The notes under the pieces are model-generated. The model did no database searches. It had not been told where the DNA came from and saw nothing but the letters and a program-made list of their open reading frames with translations. A DNA stretch of 64,000 nucleotides from Panulirus ornatus (lineage: Eukaryota; Arthropoda; Malacostraca; Decapoda; Palinuridae), in NCBI RefSeq assembly GCF_036320965.1, contig NC_092251.1:6897501-6961500 (forward strand). The letters are read 5' to 3'. Below are positions 1 through 10,623 of the stretch, piece by piece. Position 1 is the first letter of the stretch. Each line of letters opens with the position of its first letter. The position numbers were made by a program, and so were the translations under genes.

Positions 1-13
1 AGTGCCGAAGGTG

Positions 14-16
<3 letters not shown>

Positions 17-62
<46 letters not shown>

Positions 63-70
63 CGTGTGCA
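17..70. repeat. (TG)n microsatellite capped by (CG)n
   Basis: About 19 uninterrupted TG units run straight into five CG units and then TGTGCACGC. The whole tract alternates purine and pyrimidine. Confidence 0.98.
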
Positions 71-118
71 CGCACTCCAAACTAATTGGTTTATTTTATG
101 TCGGTCCCCTTGGGGCAG

Positions 119-216
119 AAGCTGGACATTCTCTCCCACTCCCAGCAGACCTTTAAGGGTCAGGTCAAAGGCCTGGCCACCTTCGGGCTCAAAGAGCCGT
201 ACGAATGTGCCCAGAG
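119..216 (+). CDS. candidate single internal exon, product unknown
   Basis: This short stretch has a coding look that its surroundings lack. A pyrimidine-containing tract ending in CAG (116-118) could be a splice acceptor. The frame AAG CTG GAC that follows has a strong preference for G or C at third codon positions and reads KLDILSHSQQTF through to a Gln codon at 212-214, with AG left before a possible GT donor at 217. That donor (GTGGTC) is weak. The frame remains open to a stop near 262. The opposite strand also has an open frame over the same bases with a plausible composition (LGTFVRLFEPEGG...), so even the strand is uncertain; the plus frame has the stronger third-position bias. I do not recognise the protein. 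If real, neighbouring exons lie beyond the left edge or are separated by long introns. Confidence 0.25.
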
Positions 217-670
217 GTGGTCAGAGATTACGTTGGCGTGCGTATGTCTGGGGTTAATCTGCTGAAGTCTTTAAGAATAGAGTCGAGTCAAACTTTAGCA
301 TTTTACAGTATCTCCTGTACTCCTCCTCATCACGCAAATTGCTTCTTCCATCGCGTGCCAAACTCCTCCTCCTCATCCCCTTGTAAGCGATGGTTCCCCG
401 TGTCATGCAGCTCGGGCGAGAGGACGCATGAAGACCGTGATATATGTTTGTGAGATTTGAGAGGGTGAGGAGCATGCACAGGGGGCTGGTTTGGTAGGCA
501 GTCCACCTCTACCTCCACACTCTGGTAACTGTGGTGCGTTCCGGCCCGACCCCCTTCCCTTAACCACGGCTGACTGCCTGCCTGCTCGCGGTGCTTGCCC
601 TCTCCGAATTACCCTGCACGCACCCACATGCTCCTGCTATGGAACGATGGTCTTTCTTCCCATTTACACC
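217..670. other. unique non-coding sequence
   Basis: I see no gene, repeat or RNA here. Short open frames occur on both strands without coding features. Confidence 0.6.
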
Positions 671-900
671 GATGGTTCTTTGTCCCAGTTACAGTGACAG
701 TTCTTTGTCCCAACTATATAGCAAGAGCTCTTTGTCACGCCTATTCTTCCAGTCTCTTTTCCCAGTTATGCTACAGTTGTTTGTCCCGGCTATGTTGATA
801 GGGCTTTGCTTCGGCTAAGTTAACAGTTCTGTGTCTCAGCCATAGTAGCAGTTCTATTTCCCGGCTATACTAAGGGTTCTTTGTGTCAGCCGAAGTGACA
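671..900. repeat. degenerate 25-bp minisatellite
   Basis: About nine diverged copies of a 25-26 bp unit built around CAGTTCTTTGTCCCAGCTAT. Copies differ at many positions, so the array looks old. Confidence 0.85.
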
Positions 901-1002
901 TTTTCTTTGTGCGTGGTCACGGGAAGTGTTTTAACTATTCCCTTCTGGGAATCAGGTTCTGGGTCCTCGATAACGTATTTTGCTTTCATGATGCGGACTT
1001 CA

Positions 1003-1005
<3 letters not shown>

Positions 1006-1082
<77 letters not shown>
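1006..1082. repeat. (CT)n microsatellite
   Basis: About 38 perfect CT units. Apparent Ser-Leu or Arg-Glu reading frames across it are translations of the repeat. Confidence 0.99.
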
Positions 1083-1085
<3 letters not shown>

Positions 1086-1487
1086 TACTGTGGCAGAAAG
1101 AGACTTTCGTGCTGAATGTGGCACACGGTTGGGGTGGTGGTGGCCACTGTGATCGGAAGCGATGCATGTAGTGAGTGTCGCTGGCGATAGTTTTGTAGTT
1201 GGCGATGGGCAGTAGCTAGCTGGACACCAGCCTCGGATATTGAGAGTTGCAACACAAGTACAGGGGGGGCTGGTGCTTGGCCAAGCACTTGAGGAGACGG
1301 ACAAACCGGACCCCACTACAGACCACAGCGTCATTCCTCAAGGTCCCGGCTGTGTGTGGGTGTGGGTATAGGAAGGGTGTCTGGGGTGTCGAGTGGTCTG
1401 TACTGGCGCTTGTTGGGTGAGTCGAGTGACGGGTGGTAAATGGAATGTACTAGTGATTACTGGTGTACTGTAGTGCCATCGCTGCCT
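1083..1487. other. unique non-coding sequence
   Basis: No feature recognised. The right half is TG-rich but not tandem. Confidence 0.6.
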
Positions 1488-1566
1488 AATAATGATACTG
1501 ATGATAATAATGATTATAATAATGATAGATAATGATGATGATAGATAATAATGATGATAATAAAAT
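1488..1566. repeat. imperfect (GAT/AAT)n
   Basis: A mixture of GAT, AAT and ATA trinucleotides, AT-rich and interrupted. Confidence 0.9.
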
Positions 1567-1839
1567 CAGTAATATTCTTTCATACTAATTCAGTCTTCTC
1601 TTCGCGAGGGAGGGAGCGGCAGGAACAGACGAAGAATGGCCTTATTTGTTCACATCCGCTCTCTATCTGTCAGTATATAATGCACTGAAGCCAGAAACCT
1701 CCTATGCCCAACTGAGCCCCACAGACCTTCTCGTGGTTCGCCTGATCTCGTAGTATGCCTTGTTTTTTAAGAGTATTGGCAGTAGTATCACATCGCTTCG
1801 AATCGCTACGTACTGTGCACGCCTTTTGTATGTTCAGGT

Positions 1840-2135
1840 CTTTTTTTCACGCCATTCTTCCATTTCTCCTCTTGGTCTCCCCCTCCACCTTGATTTATCC
1901 TCTTATAACACATCTAGCCTCGTAATCCGTCTCTCTTCACTCATCCTCTCCGTGTGCGAACCATGTCACCACACCCCTTCTCAGCTTTGTCAATCATACT
2001 CACCTTGCTACCACAACAGGTGCATTTCCTGTGCACGCCAGGTATGCACCGCTCTCTTACAACGACATTCCTTACGTGATCAACCCTCCTCGTACTTAAT
2101 GTTGTCCTCGAGTAATTCATTAACAACACAGACAC
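1840..2135 (-). mobile_element. degraded C-terminal fragment of a non-LTR retrotransposon reverse transcriptase
   Basis: The minus strand carries a decayed version of the region that follows the polymerase domain in a family of non-LTR retrotransposon proteins. Recognisable pieces in order are RVDHVRN, VVRERC, KVSMIDKAEKG and a later basic GETKRRNGRMA segment. They line up with the better preserved fragment at 18951-19307 (FDRVSN, VRVREMC, KSVVERAEEG, then the Gly-Arg-Pro segment). Reading needs frame changes and passes stop codons, so it is non-functional. No poly(A) tail or target-site duplication is visible. Confidence 0.6.
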
Positions 2136-2246
2136 CCTCTCCCATGTTTGGAGACAGAGAGCGAGACATCCGTATGTTAGATGTCTTAGGATTGTGTGTG
2201 GTGTGTGCTTGTGTGTGCAAATGGGTCAATGAATAAAGAACAGTTT

Positions 2247-2248
<2 letters not shown>

Positions 2249-2293
<45 letters not shown>
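2249..2293. repeat. (TG)n microsatellite
   Basis: About 22 TG units, lying between two reverse-transcriptase fragments of opposite orientation. Confidence 0.99.
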
Positions 2294-2296
<3 letters not shown>

Positions 2297-2325
2297 TGTT
2301 TCAATGTTAGTGGGTAGGAGGTGAT

Positions 2326-2670
2326 TCAGTTTTTGTTTACAGACGACACGACTGTGGTGGCAGACTCAGAGTGAGAATGCAAAAGCTGGTGTCTGAGTTT
2401 AGGCATGTGTGTGCATGAAAGGAGGAAATTGAGAGGTGATGTGAATAAAAGTGTGAGATTGAATGAAGTGAGTTGAGAGGACGTTGTAGACACCTGGGAG
2501 TGGACAAGTGAGCTAATGGAACCATGGGAGCGGAAGTGAACCATAGTGTGGGGTGAGGCAGCAAAGGTTCTAGACAGATTAGGAGTGTGTGGAGAAGGTA
2601 GAGATGTGCATGGTGGATGGTATAGTTGTCCTCACGGTGTTGTAAGGGTGAGATTTGTTGGACCTAAATG
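2326..2670 (+). mobile_element. degraded reverse-transcriptase fragment with the active-site region
   Basis: The plus strand reads FTDDTTVVADSE at about 2339-2375, matching the YxDD catalytic box of reverse transcriptases (normally Y/F-A-D-D; here the third-to-last residue is Thr). After a one-base frameshift it continues VRMQKLVSEFRHVCA, the conserved stretch that follows YADD in this family, and then further frameshifts and stops through a GEAAKVL-like segment near 2551-2570. This is a dead piece of the polymerase core, probably from the same family as the C-terminal pieces elsewhere in the window. Assignment is from motif order, not a database search. Confidence 0.65.
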
Positions 2671-3585
2671 CAAAAGAACAGAAGTAATGATAATGATAAT
2701 ACTAATAATAGCAATAATAAAAACTAATAATGGTGATTGGCGGTTTATTGAATTAACTGCAGATTGAGGCTAATTATATAGAGGAAATATACACAATAAA
2801 AACAGTGAGGCTGAATATATGGGGAGGAATTTAAACAAGAGAGTGTTTACGTAAACACCGGTGTGGGACTTTACTGATCACTAATGTTGACGATAGTTGG
2901 GTTGGGGCCGTTCCTGCAGCAGTGTGTATGAGCTGTGGTGGTGTGTGGGCTCCCTGTGGTTGTAACAGGACTGCACGCCATGGAATTAAGACTTCTCCGC
3001 AGCCCAAGGTTGCACGCTGGCTCTGTCGATCGTGTTATGATTTAACTCGACAGCTTTGGCGAAGGTGAGAGAGCGCTCGTGATCTTTCGTCGCTCCAGCT
3101 TGCAATAGAGAATAAAATCAGGGACGAGATAAAGAGGAGGAAGTGCGTGGTGTGTAGGAGGTAGGTCTTCACATACCCAGAATAACGATGATCCGTGCAA
3201 CACGTAGTGTACCTTATAAACCCCAACACAAGACTTGTGTCTCCGGGGGATGGCTTTGGGTCCGTGACTGGCTCAGAGAGGGAAGGCTTCTTGACCCAAA
3301 TGTGTAGGGGTGTTTTGTTTTTGTACAGGGATACCTCTCATTACGGCCGGATGCAGTGTAGGAAGATGTCTCTCGTAGGTTGGTCGATCAACAAGTGTTT
3401 GCTGCAGGGTAATGGTGCTTGTGAATACGATGGAGCACAGGTGATCTTTTGGCCTTGTGTGGATGCGCCGACCTGCGGGCATAGGCGTCAAATACATTGG
3501 TAAGAAAACAACTGTCGCAGCTTGTGTCGATCCAGGTGGTGGAGGTAAGGAAGAGCCATCATAGTTGATTCGAGGTCTACGGAAG

Positions 3586-3587
<2 letters not shown>
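2671..3587. other. unique sequence with one short AT-rich tract
   Basis: An imperfect AAT/GAT tract lies at about 2684-2730. The rest shows no gene or repeat I can support. Confidence 0.6.
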
Positions 3588-3627
<40 letters not shown>

Positions 3628-3637
3628 ACACTCAGGC

Positions 3638-3694
<57 letters not shown>
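3588..3694. repeat. (CA)n ... (GT)n inverted dinucleotide pair
   Basis: About 18 CA units, a 16-base spacer near 3624-3639, then about 27 GT units. The two tracts are complementary, so one strand can fold into a long hairpin with a small loop. Confidence 0.98.
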
Positions 3695-3697
<3 letters not shown>

Positions 3698-3888
3698 CAA
3701 GGTTAATAGACGGGGCAACACGGGTGTAAAACTCTCTCCCGGTAAGACACAAAAGGTAATCACACGCGTCGCTCTTGCAGAGGGAGTGTGAGAGTGGCTT
3801 GCCTTGTTGTGGCGTCAGCACCTGAGTATCTGGCTCACCTGCCGGGTGGGTGTTGCTGTCCGAGGTCAAGGTGAGTGATCATGGTCAG

Positions 3889-3892
3889 CCCC

Positions 3893-3942
<50 letters not shown>
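3889..3942. repeat. C-homopolymer followed by (CA)n
   Basis: About 21 C residues directly followed by about 17 CA units. Confidence 0.98.
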
Positions 3943-3943
<1 letters not shown>

Positions 3944-3966
3944 CCCCGCGTCAGATCTTTGCTACC

Positions 3967-4158
3967 CCAGGTCAAGCACGGAGGTCTTGCCAGGCCTTCT
4001 CTTCCCCAGGTCAGGAACGGAGGTCTTGCCAGGTCTTCTGTCTCCCCTAGGTCAAGCACGGAGGTCTTGCCAAGTCTTCTCTCTCTTCCCCAGGTCAGGA
4101 ACGGAGGTCTCGCCAGGTCCTTTCCTCCTCAGGTCAGGCACGGAGGTTCATGTTCTGA
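3967..4158. repeat. minisatellite, period 39-43 bp
   Basis: Five copies begin with AGGTCAAGCACGGAGGTCTT or close variants, at 3969, 4008, 4049, 4092 and 4131. The length changes come from the CT-rich end of the unit. AAGCACGG and AGGAACGG variants alternate. Confidence 0.95.
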
Positions 4159-4297
4159 TGAGGCGGAGGGGAGGATGATCATGTTGTCGCGGAACGGACT
4201 ACCTTATGAGGGTTTCGTCAAGTTAGGTCTTTACATTAAGTCGTTATTGAGTTCGGGATTTGGCAAATTTCGACCATAACTTTTAAGGATTGACAGT

Positions 4298-4299
<2 letters not shown>

Positions 4300-4340
<41 letters not shown>

Positions 4341-4346
4341 GCGCGC
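4300..4346. repeat. (AC)n capped by CGCGC
   Basis: About 19 AC units followed by TCGCGCGC. Confidence 0.97.
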
Positions 4347-4503
4347 AACTTTGATATGTATTGCTAAAATCCTTCGCTTAGATAAATAGCGAAATAATCG
4401 TTTTGTAACCTTAATCTAATGAGATGGTCTGGAGTGTTAAGGGGTATGCGTTGAGTCTTTTTTGTCTAGTTATCTTTAATCATGCTGGAGGACGGGTTTG
4501 GTG

Positions 4504-4505
<2 letters not shown>

Positions 4506-4548
<43 letters not shown>

Positions 4549-4581
4549 CCGGAGGAGGTGCTGTGCATCGTCCGGAGCCTG

Positions 4582-4637
<56 letters not shown>
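4506..4637. repeat. two (TG)n tracts in direct orientation
   Basis: TG tracts at 4506-4546 and 4583-4637 are separated by 36 bp of unique sequence in which CCGGAG occurs at both ends. Confidence 0.98.
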
Positions 4638-4640
<3 letters not shown>

Positions 4641-4927
4641 CCCTGGGTTAGATGGCCGGTCGAGATACCGTGTCCAGTAAAGGCGTCACCCATGTATTGC
4701 TTTCCTTTACCTCGTGTTCAGCGACTCGCGTCTCATTCACCTTGGGTTTGGCTTAACAGCGCTTGATGGCCGGCGATGGATCACTGGCGGAGTTGAGTGG
4801 CTCCGGTGGGGGGTTTATATCGGGGGAGAGAGGGAGGGAGGAGGAGATCAGCGCGTGTGGTAATACTGTCACAGTGAGGACTGGGGTTGGAGGTTGACGC
4901 ACCAGACGATCCTCAGTGACACTGGAG

Positions 4928-5178
<251 letters not shown>

Positions 5179-5402
5179 ATACAGTTATTATTGTAATTAT
5201 TTTACAAATGAACCCAAAGCGGAGATTGTAAATACATTTTTCTCCACAAGGCGTATGGCTAGGGGGTGGGGTGGGGATTATCAAACCTCAGGTGTTCAGT
5301 GTTCACCTTGAACACTTCCAGGCTGTCCTTAACATTCCACTGAATTACTTGAGGGTGAGTAAGGCAAGACTCTGATCAAGTTGTTCACGGGCAGCAGGGG
5401 TC

Positions 5403-5418
5403 CCGGGTTCGATCCTGG
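5403..5418 (+). other. isolated tRNA-like T-arm / B-box
   Basis: CCGGGTTCGATCCTGG can pair as a five-base T stem (one G-T pair) with the loop TTCGAT, one base shorter than a true T loop. It resembles a polymerase III B box. No cloverleaf or clear A box lies upstream, so it is at best a remnant of a tRNA-derived element, and may be chance. Confidence 0.2.
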
Positions 5419-5559
5419 CTGTTAGAGGTTTATATTTCTTTCTTGTGTCTCCCCTGATGATGTGATTATTCCACGAAACTGCACTTGGGAACTTATCGTG
5501 TTTCATTTTCCCGTGGACTCATAGGAATATATTTGATCACGCGCAAAACTGTGATCCTT

Positions 5560-5562
<3 letters not shown>

Positions 5563-5623
<61 letters not shown>
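5563..5623. repeat. (TA)n microsatellite
   Basis: About 30 perfect TA units. Confidence 0.99.
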
Positions 5624-5625
<2 letters not shown>

Positions 5626-5820
5626 GAACTTTCCGCCCCTATAATGTTTTCAGGAGCAGCATATATGCTCAAATAATGCTGAATGTGTGTATGCCCCACG
5701 TATACCTCATAGCAGCGAATTGGTATACACTTATACATTTACCTTTTTTTTGTGTGTGTGGGTTTTTGTACCGGCAGAGTTCGATGTGGAGCCCAGCGAT
5801 GTGGTTTGTTCTCTACCGAC

Positions 5821-6003
5821 CTGGTTTTCCGTAGACGTAGGAGGCCCGTCAGGCCCGAGGAGCCACTCCAGCCCGGCTGGTCAGGAATGGAGTCGTCCAC
5901 GCAGCGGTATATTCCACCAGGAGAGCCGTCCAGCGCGACTTTGACTCACAAAATGCCACAGTCACTTGATGGCAAGTTCGACCTGGGGAAAAAAAAACTT
6001 TGA
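5821..6003 (+). other. complex stretch open in several frames, possible exon or element remnant
   Basis: All three plus frames stay open over much of this stretch, and it follows a pyrimidine-rich tract with possible acceptors at TTTTCCGTAG and CCCGTCAG. One frame reads ARGATPARLVRNGVV and later RRAVQRDFDSQNAT before a stop; another reads EEPLQPGWSGMESS and ends after an A-run. Codon composition is plausible but no family is recognised and the frame cannot be chosen. Confidence 0.2.
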
Positions 6004-6611
6004 GAATATATGAGTCGTAGAGTTGTGGCCCTGGGGAGTGGGAGGTGGCCGGGTAATCTAAACCGTGTTGAGAATGGCAATTGGGTGTCGGAGGTGGTGT
6101 GGGACGAGCTAGAGGGAGGGACGTTCGTCTCATACAAGTACAGAGGGGGAGATCACTGGGCAAGACGTGTGTGTGTGAGTGTCTGTGTCGCGCTCGACAC
6201 CCAGTGTGACCCCGCGTGACTGTGTTTATTGCTTCCGTAGTAGCGCAAGCAGTGTGAGGATAGGATAAACGTCAAAGGGTTTGCTTTCCACGTCCGCCAA
6301 GAGGGTGTGAGGCGTCCGCACTCGAGGAGTCACTTCCTTCAGTTGAAGGAGGATTAGATCGTCCTGCTCAGGGCGTCAGGTCGTGGGTTTTTCAAGGGGA
6401 TAAGTCGTGGTGTTTGAAGGGATTTGGACCCGTCGTGTTCTCAGGGTTAAGTTTAAACGGTGTTATACGTAAGGGACGGAGGGATTTGGAACCGGTTGTG
6501 GAGTGTGGGAATGGCAGCTGGGTGGGGTGGTGGGTTGTCTGGTGAAGCACGTAGGATATATCCAAGTTTGTTTTGTTTTGTGTATGTTGAGTGATGAAGG
6601 TATTTTGAGGT

Positions 6612-6612
<1 letters not shown>
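6004..6612. other. unique non-coding sequence
   Basis: No gene, RNA or tandem repeat recognised. Confidence 0.6.

Positions 6613-6679
<67 letters not shown>
6613..6679. repeat. (GA)n microsatellite
   Basis: About 33 perfect GA units. Confidence 0.99.
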
Positions 6680-6682
<3 letters not shown>

Positions 6683-6696
6683 GGAGCCAGTGGGAG

Positions 6697-6925
6697 GCTG
6701 AACTATTGTTTACAATGGGAGGGTATACTGCCGGTGCAGTGGGAGGGTAAACTGGTGGTGCAGTGGGAGGGTGAACTTCTGTTTATATTAGGAGGGTATA
6801 CTGCCGGTGCAGTGGGAGGGTAAACTGGTGGTGCAGTAAGAGGTTATACTGTCGGTGCAGTGGAAGGGAAACTGCTGTTGCAGTGGGAGGGTGACCTGCT
6901 AGTGTAATGGGAGGATGACGTGCTG
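6697..6925. repeat. 24-bp minisatellite with a 74-bp higher-order unit
   Basis: The basic unit is about TGCAGTGGGAGGGTAAACTG. A three-copy block (TATACTGCC..., AAACTGGTGG..., GAACTTCTG...) is repeated about 74 bp later, at 6735 and 6809, giving a higher-order repeat. The right end decays. Confidence 0.9.
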
Positions 6926-7271
6926 GGAAGGCTGGCCCGTGAGGATCCGTTGCTGGTACCCCTCCCGAGAAGTTTGAGCGGAGGGTGAGTGCGTGCGACT
7001 GACGGACCGCACACTTGGGAAGCTCCAGCTGGTCCCCATGTTTCAGAAGTATGTTTTGTTGATGCGACAGAGGTTGGCAGGCAGGAGTGGAGGAAAGAGG
7101 GAGGTACAGACGAGTGTACTGTACACGGCAGGGGAGGGTTGTTGGTGTTGGGAGCAGCGAGGAGGTGGTGAGGTTTGAGTAAAGCACAGACACTGCCTCC
7201 AGGAAGGTTGTCACTGGGTGAAACTGATGTTAGACTTGGAGCAAGTCAAGTGTAAAGGTTTGGATCACAGG

Positions 7272-7325
7272 AGCTGCTGCTGCTGCTGCTGCTCACTTGT
7301 ATATATATATATTTTTTTTTTTTTT
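7272..7325. repeat. (CTG)7, (TA)n and T-run cluster
   Basis: Seven CTG units, then a short (TA)n tract leading into about 14 T. Confidence 0.95.
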
Positions 7326-7603
7326 CCTACACGACTGGTGTTGATCTGCTGCGTAGTGACCACAAGGTCAGGACTTGCGCATGACGCGCCTACTTGCAAG
7401 AGGAACACGTTCCATTTTGAGGGGGGTGTTTTCTGACACAGGGGGAGCTTATGATGTTAGGAGGACTAAGGGTGTGGCTCGAATATTTACAGACACGAGA
7501 CGTCTGGCCACATTATAGTGATGAGAAGGGCGCCCTTATGTAGAGGAGCGATCAGCTGATGTGTTAGTGGGGGGGGGGAGGTGCTAAGGGGGCTTCTTCC
7601 ATT

Positions 7604-7636
7604 CCCCCCCCCCCCCCACACACACACACACACACA
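7604..7636. repeat. C-run followed by (CA)n
   Basis: About 14 C then about 10 CA units, the same arrangement as at 3889-3942. Confidence 0.97.
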
Positions 7637-7674
7637 TGGTTATCGGGTGACTGGGAGTGGGTGATTATTTGTGT

Positions 7675-7735
7675 GTTATGGGGAGCGAGTTTTACACTCG
7701 TGTTGCCCCCCGCGTCTGAACCTTATGTATGTACC
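7675..7735 (+). repeat. dispersed motif copy 1 (TTTTACACTCGTGTTGCC)
   Basis: Reads TATGGGGAGCGAGTTTTACA then CTCGTGTTGCC, a C-rich tract and GTCTGAACCTTATG. The same string occurs at 13592-13640 and 59349-59415 and, expanded, at 24899-25190. It is an interspersed repeat of unknown class. Confidence 0.8.
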
Positions 7736-7945
7736 ATCTGCTTACGCTTTATGTTTGTATACACAACACATACCAACACACACACATACCCCTGCCTGTA
7801 AGCCAGGTAACCATTTATCAACCAGTCCCGAGGGGAGGATGAACACCTGGGTTGGGTGTGGGCCGGACGGGGATGGAGAAGTGGTGGATGTTGTAAGGGT
7901 GGAGGTTGTGGGGGATGATGGTGGTTTTGGAACTCACGAATATAC

Positions 7946-7950
<5 letters not shown>

Positions 7951-8011
<61 letters not shown>
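7951..8011. repeat. (GA)n microsatellite
   Basis: About 30 perfect GA units. Confidence 0.99.
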
Positions 8012-8014
<3 letters not shown>

Positions 8015-8183
8015 GGGGGCGAGGACAGAAAAGCTGTTACATTGAGACAAATAGATGATTACATTCCGCTTGGAATGAACCGGCCGTCCGTTCCTGGTGT
8101 ATGTACAGACTTGGATTTCCCGTTCCTTACCTCCAGCTACAAGGAAAAGTATAATACCCAATGATCATTACCCTTTTTAAGGC

Positions 8184-8186
<3 letters not shown>

Positions 8187-8240
<54 letters not shown>
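8187..8240. repeat. (AC)n microsatellite
   Basis: About 27 perfect AC units. Confidence 0.99.
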
Positions 8241-8242
<2 letters not shown>

Positions 8243-8548
8243 TAAGTGTAAATTTATGCGTTGTTTTGCAGTTTCAAGAAACCCATCAGACCATCTTGTT
8301 CAAACGGACGCGGGTCTTAAGTCTATTGAAGGTTTATTATTGAAGGAAGGAAGCGTAGTAGGTGGGAGGTGTGGGCGTTATCTTGCACCGCTTCGTCTAG
8401 GGCAACAGAGGTTGTGGCGGCCAATAAGGTTTGTAGCCAAGCTTCGGGTGCGGAGAGGCATTGTGGTGAGCAGGTTTGGGTGTGGCGCTCGTATTTGCTA
8501 GCTGGCAGGGAGAGAAGTGAGTGAATGAGAGTGAGGGATTGTCTGTTG

Positions 8549-8808
<260 letters not shown>

Positions 8809-9319
8809 CAGTAGCGATAATGATGATAGTCGAGTTTTTGTAGTTGATTCTTGAGTACTGCGTAGAACCTCATCAGGCGGAGATGTTCTTCCTGGACGGT
8901 AAGGAGAGGTAATGGAAGGAGAGGGAGGGAGGCTGCTGGGTATCATGTTGCTGGGTGAGGGAGTGGCCTGAGCTACTGGGGGTTTGGGGGAGATGATGGG
9001 CTAGGGACTGGCTCTTGGGAGGGGAGGGTGGTGGAAGTAAATGTCAGAGGTGAGGTGTTTTTTGGCGGGACGCGCTGACCCGCGCCTTATAGCCGCTGCC
9101 CGTCATATAAACCCGCCTGGATTATTATTTTCCAGAGCTGATCCTCCCGTGGTAATTATGCTCCTGGCTTTCCCATCTGTGAAGAGTGTAGAATTATATA
9201 TAATTCTCATATTCTCTGGCTGTGTGAGGCTGTTGAGAAGAGAATTAATCAGGAATTCTGAGTTATCGTTGCCCGTGCATTGTGTGGCTGCCGTGCCTTG
9301 CATATCCTACGCTACATAC

Positions 9320-9500
9320 ATGTTCGCCATTTCCCGCGTGAATGAGTTAGCGTCAGCATCTGATGACGGAGCCTTAGAGGGGGGGGGGGGGTTAATCCCC
9401 TCTTGGGTCCTTCGTCTGTTCCTTCTTTTGGAAAATAATACTGGAGGGGAAGATTATCATCATTCACTCTCCTCGTTCCCCGCCCTTCTGCATCGCCTTC
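9320..9500 (-). repeat. inverted, diverged copy of the CTACCTCGC/CGCGGGA interspersed repeat
   Basis: TTCGCCATTTCCCGCG at 9328-9343 is the reverse complement of CGCGGGAAATGGCGAA at 46433-46448. Matching continues through GTTAGCGT, GGAGCCTTAGAGGG and then TCCCCTCTTGG, beyond the part present at 46 kb, into TGTTCCTTCTTTTGGAAAA. The G-run at 9379-9390 is an insertion relative to the other copy. The 238-codon open frame at 9041-9757 crosses this repeat and the next (TA)n tract and is therefore not a gene. Confidence 0.65.
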
Positions 9501-9548
9501 TCCCAGCATGCAGGAAGTACGTCGGTAGCATTTTCTCCTGTCCCCGGG

Positions 9549-9551
<3 letters not shown>

Positions 9552-9627
<76 letters not shown>

Positions 9628-9643
9628 GTGTGTGTGTGTGTGT
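9552..9643. repeat. (TA)n(TG)n microsatellite
   Basis: About 37 TA units turning into about eight TG units. Confidence 0.99.
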
Positions 9644-9844
9644 ATTTTTCCCTCTTGCGCACGTGAGTGTGGTACGAGTTTTAAGCGTCCTTACAAACAT
9701 GAATACACAATTATTTCTCGCCATTGCTTAATATGTTGGCAATGCCGTGGGTTGTGAAATGGAGAGTTTCGTCACTGTAGTGGTGCACAGGACTTTCCTG
9801 TATACCTTGTCATGTTTTTATATATATGAATATGGCTGATTTGT

Positions 9845-10120
9845 GACGCTGGGGTAATCCTTCTGCGGTAGCTGCACCCGGCCCTGGGATGACCTACCAC
9901 AATCTCCTGCTGGAGTAGTCCTTCTGCAGTAGCAGCCAGCCCTGGGATGGTAGTCCATCTGCAGGCAGCAGCAACAGGCCTTAGGATGACCCATTTGCCC
10001 CCCCCCCCTCCCCCCACTCTTGCAGAGGTAATGCTTCTGCAGGAGCACAAGGCCCCGGGGATGACCCCTTTCCCTTCTCTCCCTCCCGCTGAGGTAATGC
10101 TGCAGCAGCACAAGGCCATG
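9845..10120. repeat. degenerate minisatellite, period about 55-65 bp
   Basis: Four to five diverged copies share GTAATCCTTCTGC, AGCAGCA and GGCCCTGGGATGACC. A C-rich insertion at 9998-10015 interrupts it. Confidence 0.75.
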
Positions 10121-10158
10121 GAGGCTGCGCCCACCCCACCCCACGCTCTCTGCTTCCC

Positions 10159-10161
<3 letters not shown>

Positions 10162-10221
<60 letters not shown>
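10162..10221. repeat. (CT)n microsatellite
   Basis: About 30 perfect CT units. Confidence 0.99.
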
Positions 10222-10224
<3 letters not shown>

Positions 10225-10595
10225 TGACGGCTCACTTGGCTTTAGCTCCCCGATACGGTCAAGGTATGTTCCTACTTTGGGAGGAAGGGGGCGCCCATGT
10301 ATAGCACTAGCCCCTCGCCCTACGCAAGCCCTCACCGATCTTAAACTCTCTCACCCAAGATGAATATCAACCCCCCACGGCACATGACTTCTATTCTCCC
10401 CTCTCCCCTCCCACCCAAAAACGAGAAGGCAGAAAGAGCCATGCCACAAGAGCAAAACCTCTCTCTCTCTCTCTCCTCTATGACACGACGACGAGTGGGT
10501 GTCTTCACCTCTGTCGCTTCATAACGTTATTACCAGTAATGAACATATGTGTTGCCGGTACTATGGATTTCTCCCAGTGCCAAGGACGCTCTCCA

Positions 10596-10623
10596 CTCCT
10601 CCTCCTCCTCCTCCTCCTCCTCC
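10596..10623. repeat. (CCT)n microsatellite
   Basis: About nine CCT units. Confidence 0.97.

Noticed and set aside
870..1334. Long Arg-Glu or Ser-Leu frames over (CT)n/(GA)n tracts, here and throughout
   Set aside because: Dinucleotide repeats have no stop codons in any frame; these are translations of microsatellites.
5563..5623. TATA-box promoter
   Set aside because: It is a (TA)n microsatellite with no gene start downstream.
9041..9757. 238-codon open frame as a gene
   Set aside because: It crosses an inverted interspersed repeat and a (TA)n tract translated as Tyr-Ile, and shows no domain.
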